Below, piece by piece: positions 25,742-33,978 of a stretch of DNA of 64,000 bases; position 1 is the first letter of the stretch, and the number at the start of each line of letters is the position of its first letter. The position numbers were made by a program, and so were the translations under genes. The notes beneath the pieces were generated by a model. The model saw only the letters and a list, made by a program, of their open reading frames with translations. It ran no database searches and was not told the origin of the DNA. Origin of the DNA: Arthrobacter sp. Edens01 (GTDB taxonomy: Bacteria; Actinomycetota; Actinomycetes; Actinomycetales; Micrococcaceae). Location of the stretch: contig NZ_LKIU01000006.1 of the NCBI RefSeq assembly GCF_001307035.1, forward strand, positions 26,813-90,812, written 5' to 3'.

Positions 25742-26910
25742 GCTGCCACCACCTTGATAACCGGGAGTTCCTCAATGCTGCGGGTGATGTTGCTGGGCAC
25801 CCGCACCTCCTCGCCGAGCTGAATTTCCGCGACTTGGCGGCCCAGTGCGCTGATGATGGCGTGGCCCTCGAGCCGTGCCAGGCCCTGGCCGGCGCAGCCG
25901 TGGGGGCCGTAGCCGAAGGACAGGTGGTCCACCGGGTTGCGGGTGATGTCGAAGGTGTCGGGGTCCTCGTAATGGCGCGGATCGTGGTTTCCGGCGCCGA
26001 ACAGGATGCCCAGCTGCGCGCCGGCCGGGATCAGCGTTCCGTCAACCTCGGTATCCCGGGTGGCTGTCCGCCCCCACACATGGATGGGCGGCCAGAACCG
26101 CAGCACCTCGGCGAATGCCGATGAGACCAGGTCCGGGTTCTCCCGGAGCAGTGCCAGCTGTTCGGGGTGCCGGCCGAAGAGCGCGACGGCGTTGCCGATC
26201 GCGGCGATCGTAGTGTCCACCCCGGCTCCGAGGTACTGGTGGATGATGTGCCCGGCCGTTCCCTCGGGAATGTCCCCGCGCGTTTCGGCGTCGAAGATTC
26301 CGCGGCCGATCGATCCCGGTGCCAGGTCTTCGGCCGTGACGGTGGAGCACCAGCCGTAAAGTTCGCCGGCAATCGGGAAGTTCTCCTGGGTGCGCTGGTT
26401 CAGCGGGCCGAGGACCTGCATGGCGGCCTGTCCCCAGCGGAGCATGTTCTCCTTCACCTGGCCGGTAAAGCCGATCAGGTCGGCCACGATCTCCAGCGGG
26501 AAGGCGCGCGCCAGGGCATCGATAGCTTCGAAGCTGCCGCCGGCTACCAGCCCGCCAACCAGATTCTCCGCCTTCTCATCGATGACGACTTTCAGTCCGC
26601 GCAGCGCCCGGGGAGTCAGGTTCTCGGAGAGCGCGGCACGCAGCTGTGTGTGGACGGGCGGATCTGATGCCAGTGAGGTTCCCTGCAGCGCCTCGTTGAC
26701 CATGGGGTTGAAGCCGAGGGAGGTGGAGGAGAAGGTCTCCGGGTCATTCAGTGCATCCCGGATGACGTCGTAGCGGGTCAGGACGTAGAGGTCGTTTTTC
26801 GGCAGGTAAACCACGCCTGCCGTCTCGCGCAGCGTCGCGTAGGCCGGGTAAGGGTCCAGGAGGACGGCGTCGTCCCAGATGTCGAGGTCTGATTCAGCAC
26901 GTGTTCTCAC
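25738..26910 (-). CDS. Cytochrome P450
   Basis: 390 aa, soluble bacterial type. Heme-binding loop FGYGPHGCAGQGLARLEG with C339 as the thiolate; I-helix oxygen-activation motif GAGVDTTIAA; ExxR motif EVLRFWP with its glutamate and arginine. The heme loop resembles CYP199-type enzymes that demethylate aryl ethers, but the substrate is not determined. Its ferredoxin and reductase are encoded directly downstream and an exporter or importer upstream, so the four form a functional unit. Confidence 0.92.
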   Translation of the reverse strand: MRTRAESDLDIWDDAVLLDPYPAYATLRETAGVVYLPKNDLYVLTRYDVIRDALNDPETFSSTSLGFNPMVNEALQGTSLASDPPVHTQLRAALSENLTPRALRGLKVVIDEKAENLVGGLVAGGSFEAIDALARAFPLEIVADLIGFTGQVKENMLRWGQAAMQVLGPLNQRTQENFPIAGELYGWCSTVTAEDLAPGSIGRGIFDAETRGDIPEGTAGHIIHQYLGAGVDTTIAAIGNAVALFGRHPEQLALLRENPDLVSSAFAEVLRFWPPIHVWGRTATRDTEVDGTLIPAGAQLGILFGAGNHDPRHYEDPDTFDITRNPVDHLSFGYGPHGCAGQGLARLEGHAIISALGRQVAEIQLGEEVRVPSNITRSIEELPVIKVVAA

Positions 26911-26946
26911 GGCGGAGTCTCCTTCTGTGGTGGTGGGAGGTGGTGG

Positions 26947-28671
26947 TTAGCTTCCGGCGGGCACAGTTGCCGCTGCGGCAGGGGCCCCGGTTCCTGCCGC
27001 AGGAGCGGAGGAGGACCGGCCTGGGACGAACAATGTGAGGACGGCGGAAACCGTCGCGGTAATTCCGGCAACCAGGTAGACGGACTGGAAGCCCTGGCCC
27101 AGCGAGGAGCCTGCTGCCCCCTGGATAGCGGGCTGTGCGGAATTGAGGGCCTGGACCATGCCGTCCACGGCGGCCTGCGGCGCACCGGATGCGGCAGCCT
27201 GTCCGGTGAATCCGGAAATGACATCCGGCCAGCCGGAGAGGAAAGCCAGCGGCGGAATCTGTCCGAGTCCCTCAGCTGCTTCAGCAGGCAGTCCGGCCCC
27301 GCCGAGGATGGATGCCAGGGGGGCGGCGAAGAGGGAGGCGCCGACGCTGAAGGCGATGGCCGAACCGATGACGGGTCCGAGCGCGAAGCCCAGATCCCGG
27401 AGCAGGTTGGTGGTGGCCGATGCCATGCCGATTTCCTGCGGTGCCACGGTGTTGATGGCGACGGCGGTGACGGATCCGACCGTCAGGGCAAATCCGGTTC
27501 CCAGCAGTGCCAGCGGGGGAATGAACGCGGTCCACGGGGTGCCGCCGAAGGCTTCGGGGGTGCCCAGGGAGAAACCGGAGAGCCAGTACCCCGCGGCGGC
27601 CATGAGAGCGAATCCTGCAGTGAGGACCCATCGAGGGGCTACATGGTGGATGAGCCAGCCAACCACGGGAATGAAGACGAAGGCAGGACCCTGGATGAAG
27701 ACGAACAGCACGCCTACCTTCCACGTTTCAGTGAGGGCCAGGCCGCCGACGGCCACGGAGGTGCTGAAGCACACGGCGAGGAACGCGAACATGCCGATCA
27801 CGGCCACGATCCCGGTGATCGAATAGGCGCGGTTCTTGAACAGCGAGAGATGGATCAGCGGCTGAGGCGTTCGGGATTCAATCAGGACGAACGCTGCCAG
27901 CAGCGCTGCACCGGCAACGTACGCGGCGATCACCACCGGGGAGCCGAAGCCTGAGTCCACGGCGGTGACCGTGGCGAACAGGGCGGCGATCAGCCCCAGG
28001 GCCAGGGTTGTCTGGCCGGGAAGGTCCAGTTTGCGGCCCTGCGGGGCCGCGGAGTCCTGCGCCTTCAGGGACAGCAGCAGCAGCGCGGCAGCCAGCCCGG
28101 CGGCCACGAAGTACGCCACGCGCCAGCCGCTGTAGACGTTGGGGTCTCCCGGGGCAGCGCCCGGGACGGTGAAGAGCTGTGAGGTCAGCCCGGCCAGGAC
28201 GGGCGAGATCACCGCGCCGAGGGACAGGAATCCTGCCCAGGTCGCGATGACCTTGGCACGGGCCCGCGGATCCGGAGTGATCGCGGCGATCATCGAGAGC
28301 GAGATGGGGAAGAGGATGCCGGCACCGATGCCTCCTATGGCCTGAGCGGCAATCATGACCCCGGTAACCGGTGCCAGGGCGGCGAGAACGGATCCGCCGA
28401 TCGTGAGTCCGGCACCGGCGATCAGCAGTTTCTTGCGGCCGAACAGGTCGCCGAGAACACCCCAGCTGAGTTCAAAAACCACGACGCCGATCATGAACAC
28501 CCCGGCAATCCAGGTCAGTCCGGCTCCTGAGGTGTGGAACTCAGCGGCAAAAGTGCCGTTCAGTGCTCCGGGCAGGGCATTGGTCATCTGCGCAAGGGTG
28601 ACGGCACTGTACGCGGCAAGGAACGTGGCGCGAACTGAGCCACCACCCGCCGTCGGCATGTTCTGGCTCAT
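26947..28671 (-). CDS. MFS transporter, DHA2/14-TMS type
   Basis: 574 aa, about 14 transmembrane helices. Motif A-like loop GDLFGRKKLLIAGAGLTIGG is near residue 72. This drug:H+ antiporter-2 type usually exports hydrophobic compounds; here, ahead of a P450, it could also move the catabolic substrate. First gene of the minus-strand arm; the ATG is 15 bases or so after GAAGGAGTTT. A Pro/Ala-rich 25-residue tail ends the protein. Confidence 0.88.
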   Translation of the reverse strand: MSQNMPTAGGGSVRATFLAAYSAVTLAQMTNALPGALNGTFAAEFHTSGAGLTWIAGVFMIGVVVFELSWGVLGDLFGRKKLLIAGAGLTIGGSVLAALAPVTGVMIAAQAIGGIGAGILFPISLSMIAAITPDPRARAKVIATWAGFLSLGAVISPVLAGLTSQLFTVPGAAPGDPNVYSGWRVAYFVAAGLAAALLLLSLKAQDSAAPQGRKLDLPGQTTLALGLIAALFATVTAVDSGFGSPVVIAAYVAGAALLAAFVLIESRTPQPLIHLSLFKNRAYSITGIVAVIGMFAFLAVCFSTSVAVGGLALTETWKVGVLFVFIQGPAFVFIPVVGWLIHHVAPRWVLTAGFALMAAAGYWLSGFSLGTPEAFGGTPWTAFIPPLALLGTGFALTVGSVTAVAINTVAPQEIGMASATTNLLRDLGFALGPVIGSAIAFSVGASLFAAPLASILGGAGLPAEAAEGLGQIPPLAFLSGWPDVISGFTGQAAASGAPQAAVDGMVQALNSAQPAIQGAAGSSLGQGFQSVYLVAGITATVSAVLTLFVPGRSSSAPAAGTGAPAAAATVPAGS

Positions 28672-28691
28672 CGCTGAAACTCCTTCGTTCC

Positions 28692-28843
28692 TGTGAACAG
28701 GCGGGATTGGTTAGGTGACCGGCGTCACAGGAGCCAGTGTGGAGGGAATGTTTACAGGCTGTCAAGGAGGCCAACACGGTGATCGCGTCACAAACGCACC
28801 GAAAAGGTTTTGCTTGACATCGTGTAAAGAAAACTGTGAGGAT
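28692..28843. promoter_or_regulatory. Divergent promoter region of the catabolic island
   Basis: Between the MFS gene and the phosphotriesterase-like gene. TTGACA at 28814-28819 with GAGGAT 18 bp further is a likely plus-strand promoter. Two TGTNNACAGG elements (TGTGAACAGG from 28692 and TGTTTACAGG from 28749) and an inverted repeat GTGAC/GTCAC at 28715-28728 are candidate operators. Assignment to the TetR protein of the island is inference. Confidence 0.45.
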
Positions 28844-28912
28844 AGCCACACAGCAGCGGGACATGGCGCAGGTCACACCCGTATCCGCACCGATCTTCCT
28901 AGGAGACGCCAC

Positions 28913-29911
28913 GTGAGCGACTTCGCCGGCGACGACGCCAGCACCCCAGCCAATCCCATGGTCAACACTGTTCTGGGGCCGGTCCCCGCGGCGGAGCTTG
29001 GTGTCACGGCGGTGCATGAAGCACTGCTTTCGGTTGTTCCGGGCGCCGAATACGCCCCGGACATCACCATGGACCGGGCCGAGATCTTCGAGATTCTCGC
29101 CGGCAAGCTGAGGGACTTCGCCGAGGCCGGCGGCGGCACGGTGGTGGACAGCACCGGTATGTTCCACGGCCGGGACCTGCCGCTCTACGAAGCCCTCTCG
29201 CGTTCCACGGGCGTGCACATCGTTGCATCCACGGGTATGGGCCCGGAAGAGATGCTCGGCGGCTACTTCCTCACCCCGCAGACCAACCCGCCCACGCCGT
29301 GGCCCGCGGAAAAGTTCGCCGATCTCTTCTCCCGGGAGGTCGCCGAAGGCATGGTGATTCCGCGCCTGGAACGCCGCGCCGCCGCTGGCCTGGTGGCCAC
29401 AGCGGCCGACCGCGCCGGCATCACTCCCACTGAGGAGAGCCTCTTCCAGGGCGCTGCCCGCACCGCACTGGCCACAGGCATTCCGGTTTCCGTGCGGTTC
29501 GGCAGCGACGCTGTCCGCGAACTCGAACTGGTACTGGCTGAAGGACTTCAGGCGGACCGCGTGGTGGTGGGCGGGCTGGACCGGAAAGACTCAGCAGGCA
29601 CCGCCGTCGAAATCGCCCGCCGCGGAGCCTACGCAGCGATCGACCATGTGGGCCTGAACGACGACGGCAGCTATCTGGACGATTCCGAGCGCGCCGCGCT
29701 GGTCCTTGAGCTGGTGGCAGCAGGCTGCGCCGACCGCATCCTGCTTTCCTCGAACAGCATCGGGGCCGCGTTCGGACAGCCGGACTATGACCTTCCGTAC
29801 GGCCACGTGCTGACCAGCTTCCTGCCGTTCCTGCTCACACAGGGCCTTACCGAGGCGGACGCCCGGCTCATCACGGCCGAGAACCCCCAGCGGCTTCTTT
29901 CAGTCCGCTAG
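28913..29911 (+). CDS. Phosphotriesterase-like protein lacking the metal ligands (probable pseudoenzyme)
   Basis: 332 aa from the GTG behind AGGAG. It aligns along its whole length with the next gene product (VNTVLGPVPAAELGVTAVHE against VNTVLGTVPAEELGIVAVHE). In a working phosphotriesterase fold the metals are held by HxH, a carboxylated lysine, two histidines and an aspartate. Here HEH is HEA, the lysine segment reads LVATAADRAG, the THL histidine is replaced in SVRFGS, the GHAD histidine is absent in VGGLDR and the SADAN aspartate is absent in SSNSIG. Only the first histidine remains. It may be a regulatory or binding partner of its active neighbour, or have a different chemistry. Confidence 0.8.
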   Translation: MSDFAGDDASTPANPMVNTVLGPVPAAELGVTAVHEALLSVVPGAEYAPDITMDRAEIFEILAGKLRDFAEAGGGTVVDSTGMFHGRDLPLYEALSRSTGVHIVASTGMGPEEMLGGYFLTPQTNPPTPWPAEKFADLFSREVAEGMVIPRLERRAAAGLVATAADRAGITPTEESLFQGAARTALATGIPVSVRFGSDAVRELELVLAEGLQADRVVVGGLDRKDSAGTAVEIARRGAYAAIDHVGLNDDGSYLDDSERAALVLELVAAGCADRILLSSNSIGAAFGQPDYDLPYGHVLTSFLPFLLTQGLTEADARLITAENPQRLLSVR

Positions 29912-29954
29912 GGCGGGCACCCACAGGTTTCAACTAATTTTTCGAGGTGTTGTT

Positions 29955-30908
29955 TTGTCGAAGGTAAACACAGTATTGGGAACGGTCCCGGCAGAAGAGC
30001 TGGGAATCGTGGCCGTCCATGAGCACATTGGCTACGGCATGCCGGGCAGCGAGCTGGACTCCAAATGGTGGAAGACGCCGGAGGAACGGTACGCGGAGAC
30101 CGTGCCGAAGCTGCGGCAGTTCCACGAGTACGGCGGCGGCACCTTTGTAGACGCCACCGGCATCTGCAACGGACGTGACGTGGACTATTACAAGTCCCTG
30201 TCGAAGAAAACCGGCGTGCACATCATTGCCTGCACCGGCTTCGTTGGAGGCGACACGGCCCTGCCGCACTTCGCCCGGGCCTCAGTGGAGTACCTGGCCA
30301 AGGTCTTTGTCCATGAGATCACCGTGGGCATCGGGGACACCGGAGCCAAGGCCGGGGTCATCAAGGTAGGCGTGAGCCGCGGTGGTCGTATGACTGAACT
30401 CGACAAGCGCATCTACCGTGCCGCGGCCCGGGCTGCGGTGGCCACCGGTGTCCCGATCCTGACTCATCTGGCCATTGATCCGCAGCCGGCGATCGAGATT
30501 TTCAGCCAGGAAGGCCTGCCGCTGGACCGGGTGCTCTTCGGCCACGCCGACGACGGGCTGAACGCCCCGAACACGCCGAGCGAATGGATCATGAGCCAGG
30601 GCGGCCGGATAGGGTTCGACACCTTCGGCTATGAAACCGAGCTTCCGGACCCGCCGTTCTGGGCCCGCCCGCGCAAGGAACGGCTGGACCATTTTATGGA
30701 CCTGGTGGAAAAGGGCCATCTGAACCAGCTGCTCGCTTCCGCTGACGCGAATTGCAGTCCGCTGGGCTGGCCCGGTGTAAAGGGACACACCGTCAATTAC
30801 ATCTTTGAGGACCTGATCCCGGACCTGCGCCGGGCCGGAATGGATGAAGCATCCATCAACGCCCTGCTCATCGAGAATCCAGCCGATTTCCTCTCCATCC
30901 ACGCCTGA
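29955..30908 (+). CDS. Phosphotriesterase family hydrolase / lactonase
   Basis: 317 aa TIM-barrel metal hydrolase. The set of ligands is complete: VHEHIGYG, the carboxylated lysine in VIKVGVSRGG, ILTHLAIDP, FGHADDG and the aspartate in ASADANC. Members hydrolyse lactones or phosphotriesters; in this cluster a lactone is more likely. Start is TTG, with GAGGTG six bases upstream. It lies 43 nt after its degenerate paralogue. Confidence 0.9.
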   Translation: MSKVNTVLGTVPAEELGIVAVHEHIGYGMPGSELDSKWWKTPEERYAETVPKLRQFHEYGGGTFVDATGICNGRDVDYYKSLSKKTGVHIIACTGFVGGDTALPHFARASVEYLAKVFVHEITVGIGDTGAKAGVIKVGVSRGGRMTELDKRIYRAAARAAVATGVPILTHLAIDPQPAIEIFSQEGLPLDRVLFGHADDGLNAPNTPSEWIMSQGGRIGFDTFGYETELPDPPFWARPRKERLDHFMDLVEKGHLNQLLASADANCSPLGWPGVKGHTVNYIFEDLIPDLRRAGMDEASINALLIENPADFLSIHA

Positions 30909-30965
30909 GACAGCATCCCTTCCCGCGGTGCAGCGACGCACCGCCTATCAGAAAGTGATCCAGCC

Positions 30966-32087
30966 ATGAAGACCACCGAAATCAAGAACCTGTCCATCGC
31001 CGTCGTAGGCGGCGGCTACGGCGGTGCTGCCGCCGCGATCGCACTGCGGAACATCGGTGCGGAGAACGTCCACGTTTACGAGCAGGCACCGGCGCTGGGC
31101 CAGGTCGGCGCCGGCATTGGCCTGCGGCCCATCACCGTGGAGCTGTTCCGCCAGTGGGGCATCTTCGACGAGATCGCTGCAGTCAGCTCCCCAAGTGACT
31201 ACCTGGAAATCCGGAGCGCGGACGGGCAGCAGGTCCTGGCCCAGGAAGTCTGGCCGCAGCTGAACGATTTCGATCAGCCGAACCACACCCGCATCATCCA
31301 CCGCGGCGACTTCATTGAAGCCCTTCTGGGGGTGCTCCCCGAAGAAGTAGTCCACCTGGACCACAAACTCACCTCCATCGAGGACCTCGGCGGGCAGGCC
31401 AAGCTGACTTTCGAAAACGGCAGCACCGTTACCGCGGATGTGGTCATTGGTGCCGACGGCATACGGTCCCTGGTCCGCAAACAGCTGTTCAGTGACCAGG
31501 AGCCGGTCTTCGCCGGTGAGCACGCCTACCGTGCCGTCATTTCCATGGACGATGCCTTCGGCCTGGGTGCCGAGGACAACAACCCGCGCTTCTACATGGG
31601 CCAGAACGGCACCATTGCCTACAACCTGCCGCTGCCGCACCGCGGCCAGCTCTCCTACGACATCACCGCTCCGTCAGAAGATGGTTCCTGGGCGCCGGAG
31701 ATCACCAACGACTACCTGATTTCCCTGCTGGAAGGGTTCGACGAGCGGATCGTGAAGATTGCCCGGAACCTGGACATCAGCCAGGTCACCAGCCGCTCCG
31801 TCTTCGACATCGATCCGGTGGCGAACTGGCATACCGACAGCGTCGCACTGATCGGCGACGCCGCGCACGCGATGCTGCACCACCAGGGCCAGGGCGCGAA
31901 CTCGGCGATCCAGGACGCCGGCGGCCTGGCAGATGCCTTCCTGGAAGCCGGGTCCGTGAAGGAGGCGCTGGCGCTGTACCAGGCCACCCGGAAGCCGGTC
32001 ACCGACGAACTGCAGCGGCTCTCCCGGCTGGGCTGGAACGCCAACGCCGTTGAGAATGCCTTCCCCGAACAGGCCGCGGCCAAGTAA
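30966..32087 (+). CDS. FAD-dependent monooxygenase (group A aromatic hydroxylase-like)
   Basis: 373 aa. FAD-binding VVGGGYGGAAAAIALRNIG at the N-terminus, the DG motif VVIGADGIRSLVRK near residue 160 and the GD motif LIGDAAHAMLHHQGQGAN near residue 297. Salicylate and 3-hydroxybenzoate hydroxylases share this layout. It hydroxylates a substrate using NAD(P)H and oxygen. It is co-directional with lactonase and esterases, so it may act on a ring compound whose product is then hydrolysed. Confidence 0.88.
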   Translation: MKTTEIKNLSIAVVGGGYGGAAAAIALRNIGAENVHVYEQAPALGQVGAGIGLRPITVELFRQWGIFDEIAAVSSPSDYLEIRSADGQQVLAQEVWPQLNDFDQPNHTRIIHRGDFIEALLGVLPEEVVHLDHKLTSIEDLGGQAKLTFENGSTVTADVVIGADGIRSLVRKQLFSDQEPVFAGEHAYRAVISMDDAFGLGAEDNNPRFYMGQNGTIAYNLPLPHRGQLSYDITAPSEDGSWAPEITNDYLISLLEGFDERIVKIARNLDISQVTSRSVFDIDPVANWHTDSVALIGDAAHAMLHHQGQGANSAIQDAGGLADAFLEAGSVKEALALYQATRKPVTDELQRLSRLGWNANAVENAFPEQAAAK

Positions 32088-32100
32088 GCGAAGATCAGAA

Positions 32101-33033
32101 ATGCCTATTCATCCCGAAATTGCCAAGATCCTCGCCACCCTTCCGGCGCCTCCGGAGGGGCCGCTGAATCCCGTCGCCATGCGCGCCGGCGAACAGGCGC
32201 AGGTGCCTCCACTGGAAGACCGGACTCCGGTCCACCGGGTAGAGGACACCGTCGCAGCTACCCCGGCAGGCGATGTCCCGGTGCGGATCTACACGCCTGA
32301 GGAGGCCGGTTCCTACGGAGTGCTGGTCTACTTCCACGGCGGAGCGTTCTTCCTGGGCAGCCTGGATACCCACGACCACGTGGCCCGGGCACTGGCAAAT
32401 GAAAGCGGCTTCAAGGTCATCTCGGTCGGTTACCGGCTGGCACCCGAAGCAGCCTTCCCGGCCGGTCTCCAGGACTGCTACGGCGTGCTGCAGTGGGTCA
32501 CGGAGCAGTGGGCGGAACTGAACTGGAACGGTAAAGACCTCGCCGTTGCGGGCGACAGTTCCGGCGGAACCTTCGCCGCCGCCGTCACTGCCATGGCCAA
32601 GGACGACGGTTTCGACGCAGTCTCGCACCAGATCCTCTTCTACCCGTCCCTGGACCTGGACTTCGACTCCGACCGCTATGCCTCGATGCGGGAAAACGCC
32701 GTGGGCTACGGGCTGGAAACTGCAGGGCTGAAGCCCTTCAACGCGTTCTACCTGGACAGCGGAGCGGACCCGGCCGATCCGCTGGTTTCCCCGATCAAGC
32801 GGAAGGACCTCGCCGGTCTGCCGCCGGCCCTGGTCATCACTGCGGAGTTTGACCCGCTGCGCGATGAAGGCGAGCTGTATGCCGAACGCCTGCGCAGCGC
32901 CGGCGTCGAGACCGTGCTGAGCCGGTACGACGGCGCGAACCATGGGTTCGTAGCCAACTTTTCCTGGATCCCGGAGTTCTACGCGGCTCTGGAGGAAGCG
33001 GGCCGGTTCCTTCGCGGGAGGGAATCCAAGTGA
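32101..33033 (+). CDS. Alpha/beta hydrolase, hormone-sensitive lipase family esterase
   Basis: 310 aa. The HSL oxyanion motif HGG is at residues 79-81 (VYFHGGAFFLGS) and the nucleophile S153 is in VAGDSSGGTF; aspartate (TAEFDPLRDEGE) and histidine (YDGANHGF) complete the triad. It hydrolyses a carboxyl ester. ATG 13 nt after the monooxygenase stop; its own stop overlaps the next GTG start. Confidence 0.9.
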   Translation: MPIHPEIAKILATLPAPPEGPLNPVAMRAGEQAQVPPLEDRTPVHRVEDTVAATPAGDVPVRIYTPEEAGSYGVLVYFHGGAFFLGSLDTHDHVARALANESGFKVISVGYRLAPEAAFPAGLQDCYGVLQWVTEQWAELNWNGKDLAVAGDSSGGTFAAAVTAMAKDDGFDAVSHQILFYPSLDLDFDSDRYASMRENAVGYGLETAGLKPFNAFYLDSGADPADPLVSPIKRKDLAGLPPALVITAEFDPLRDEGELYAERLRSAGVETVLSRYDGANHGFVANFSWIPEFYAALEEAGRFLRGRESK

Positions 33034-33953
33034 GTGCCGCGGTCCATCCGCTGGTCTCGCCGTGGGGCCGGTTCGGGTTGTACAGCTACTTCATCGATGC
33101 ACCGGAACCTGCCATCGTGGACACCGGCATCGCCTCCTCTCCTGCTGAAGGGCTGCTGCCGGCCCTGCAGCAGCTGGGACGCAGCATTGAGGACGTGCGC
33201 TGGATCCTGCTCACGCACGGGCACATCGACCACTTGGGCGGAGCGCAGGCACTGCATGACCTAACCGGCGGCAAGGCCAAAGTGGTGATCCACGAAGCTG
33301 ACGCACCACTGCTGCGCTCGCGGCAGGCCCACGTCGATGAATACGTCCAGGGCCGCAGCCGGTACCTGAACGCCCCGGACGGGGCACAGCAGCAGGCGCA
33401 GACTGCCCAGGCCGTGATTTCCGGCGAGATGGAACCTGCCGTCCTGGTGCGCGGCGGGGAAACCCTGTCCCTGGGCGGGGATGTGCGCGTGAAGGTGCAT
33501 GCGGTTCCCGGGCACACACCGGGGTCCGTGGCCTACCAGCTGGACGATGCGGTGTTCGCGGGAGACGCGGTGCAGATCCATGGGGCGGCGAACCGGTTCC
33601 CCGGCTACACCGATCCGGACGCCTACCGCTCGAGCCTCGCATACCTCCGGGACGAGGTCCGGCCGGAACGCCTGTACCTCGGACACCCGTACCGCGGGGC
33701 GGACGGTGAGCCCTACGGCGTCGAACTCGATGCCGCGCAGGCCCGCCGGGCGCTGGACGAGTCCCTAGCCCTCGAGGCGCGGATCCGGGGGAGCGTCACG
33801 CGCTGCCTGGAAGCCGGCCTGGCAGCGACGGACTCGGTCTACTCGCCCTTCGAGCCGGTCGCCGCTGAGCTGGGCTACACCTCTGATCCCACACTGGAAC
33901 CCTCGCCGTTCTTCACCACCCTCGACGGCTACCGCAGCCGGTTCACCCAGTAG
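33030..33953 (+). CDS. MBL-fold metallo-hydrolase
   Basis: 307 aa. HxHxDH motif is complete: H63, H65, D67 and H68 in LLTHGHIDHLGG, followed by HAVPGHTPGSVAY and a FAGDAVQ aspartate. Binuclear zinc hydrolase; in a catabolic cluster lactonase or thioesterase activity is plausible. GTG start overlapping the esterase stop. Confidence 0.88.
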   Translation: MSAAVHPLVSPWGRFGLYSYFIDAPEPAIVDTGIASSPAEGLLPALQQLGRSIEDVRWILLTHGHIDHLGGAQALHDLTGGKAKVVIHEADAPLLRSRQAHVDEYVQGRSRYLNAPDGAQQQAQTAQAVISGEMEPAVLVRGGETLSLGGDVRVKVHAVPGHTPGSVAYQLDDAVFAGDAVQIHGAANRFPGYTDPDAYRSSLAYLRDEVRPERLYLGHPYRGADGEPYGVELDAAQARRALDESLALEARIRGSVTRCLEAGLAATDSVYSPFEPVAAELGYTSDPTLEPSPFFTTLDGYRSRFTQ

Positions 33954-33978
33954 ATTTCCACAAGGAGCCGCACCACAA

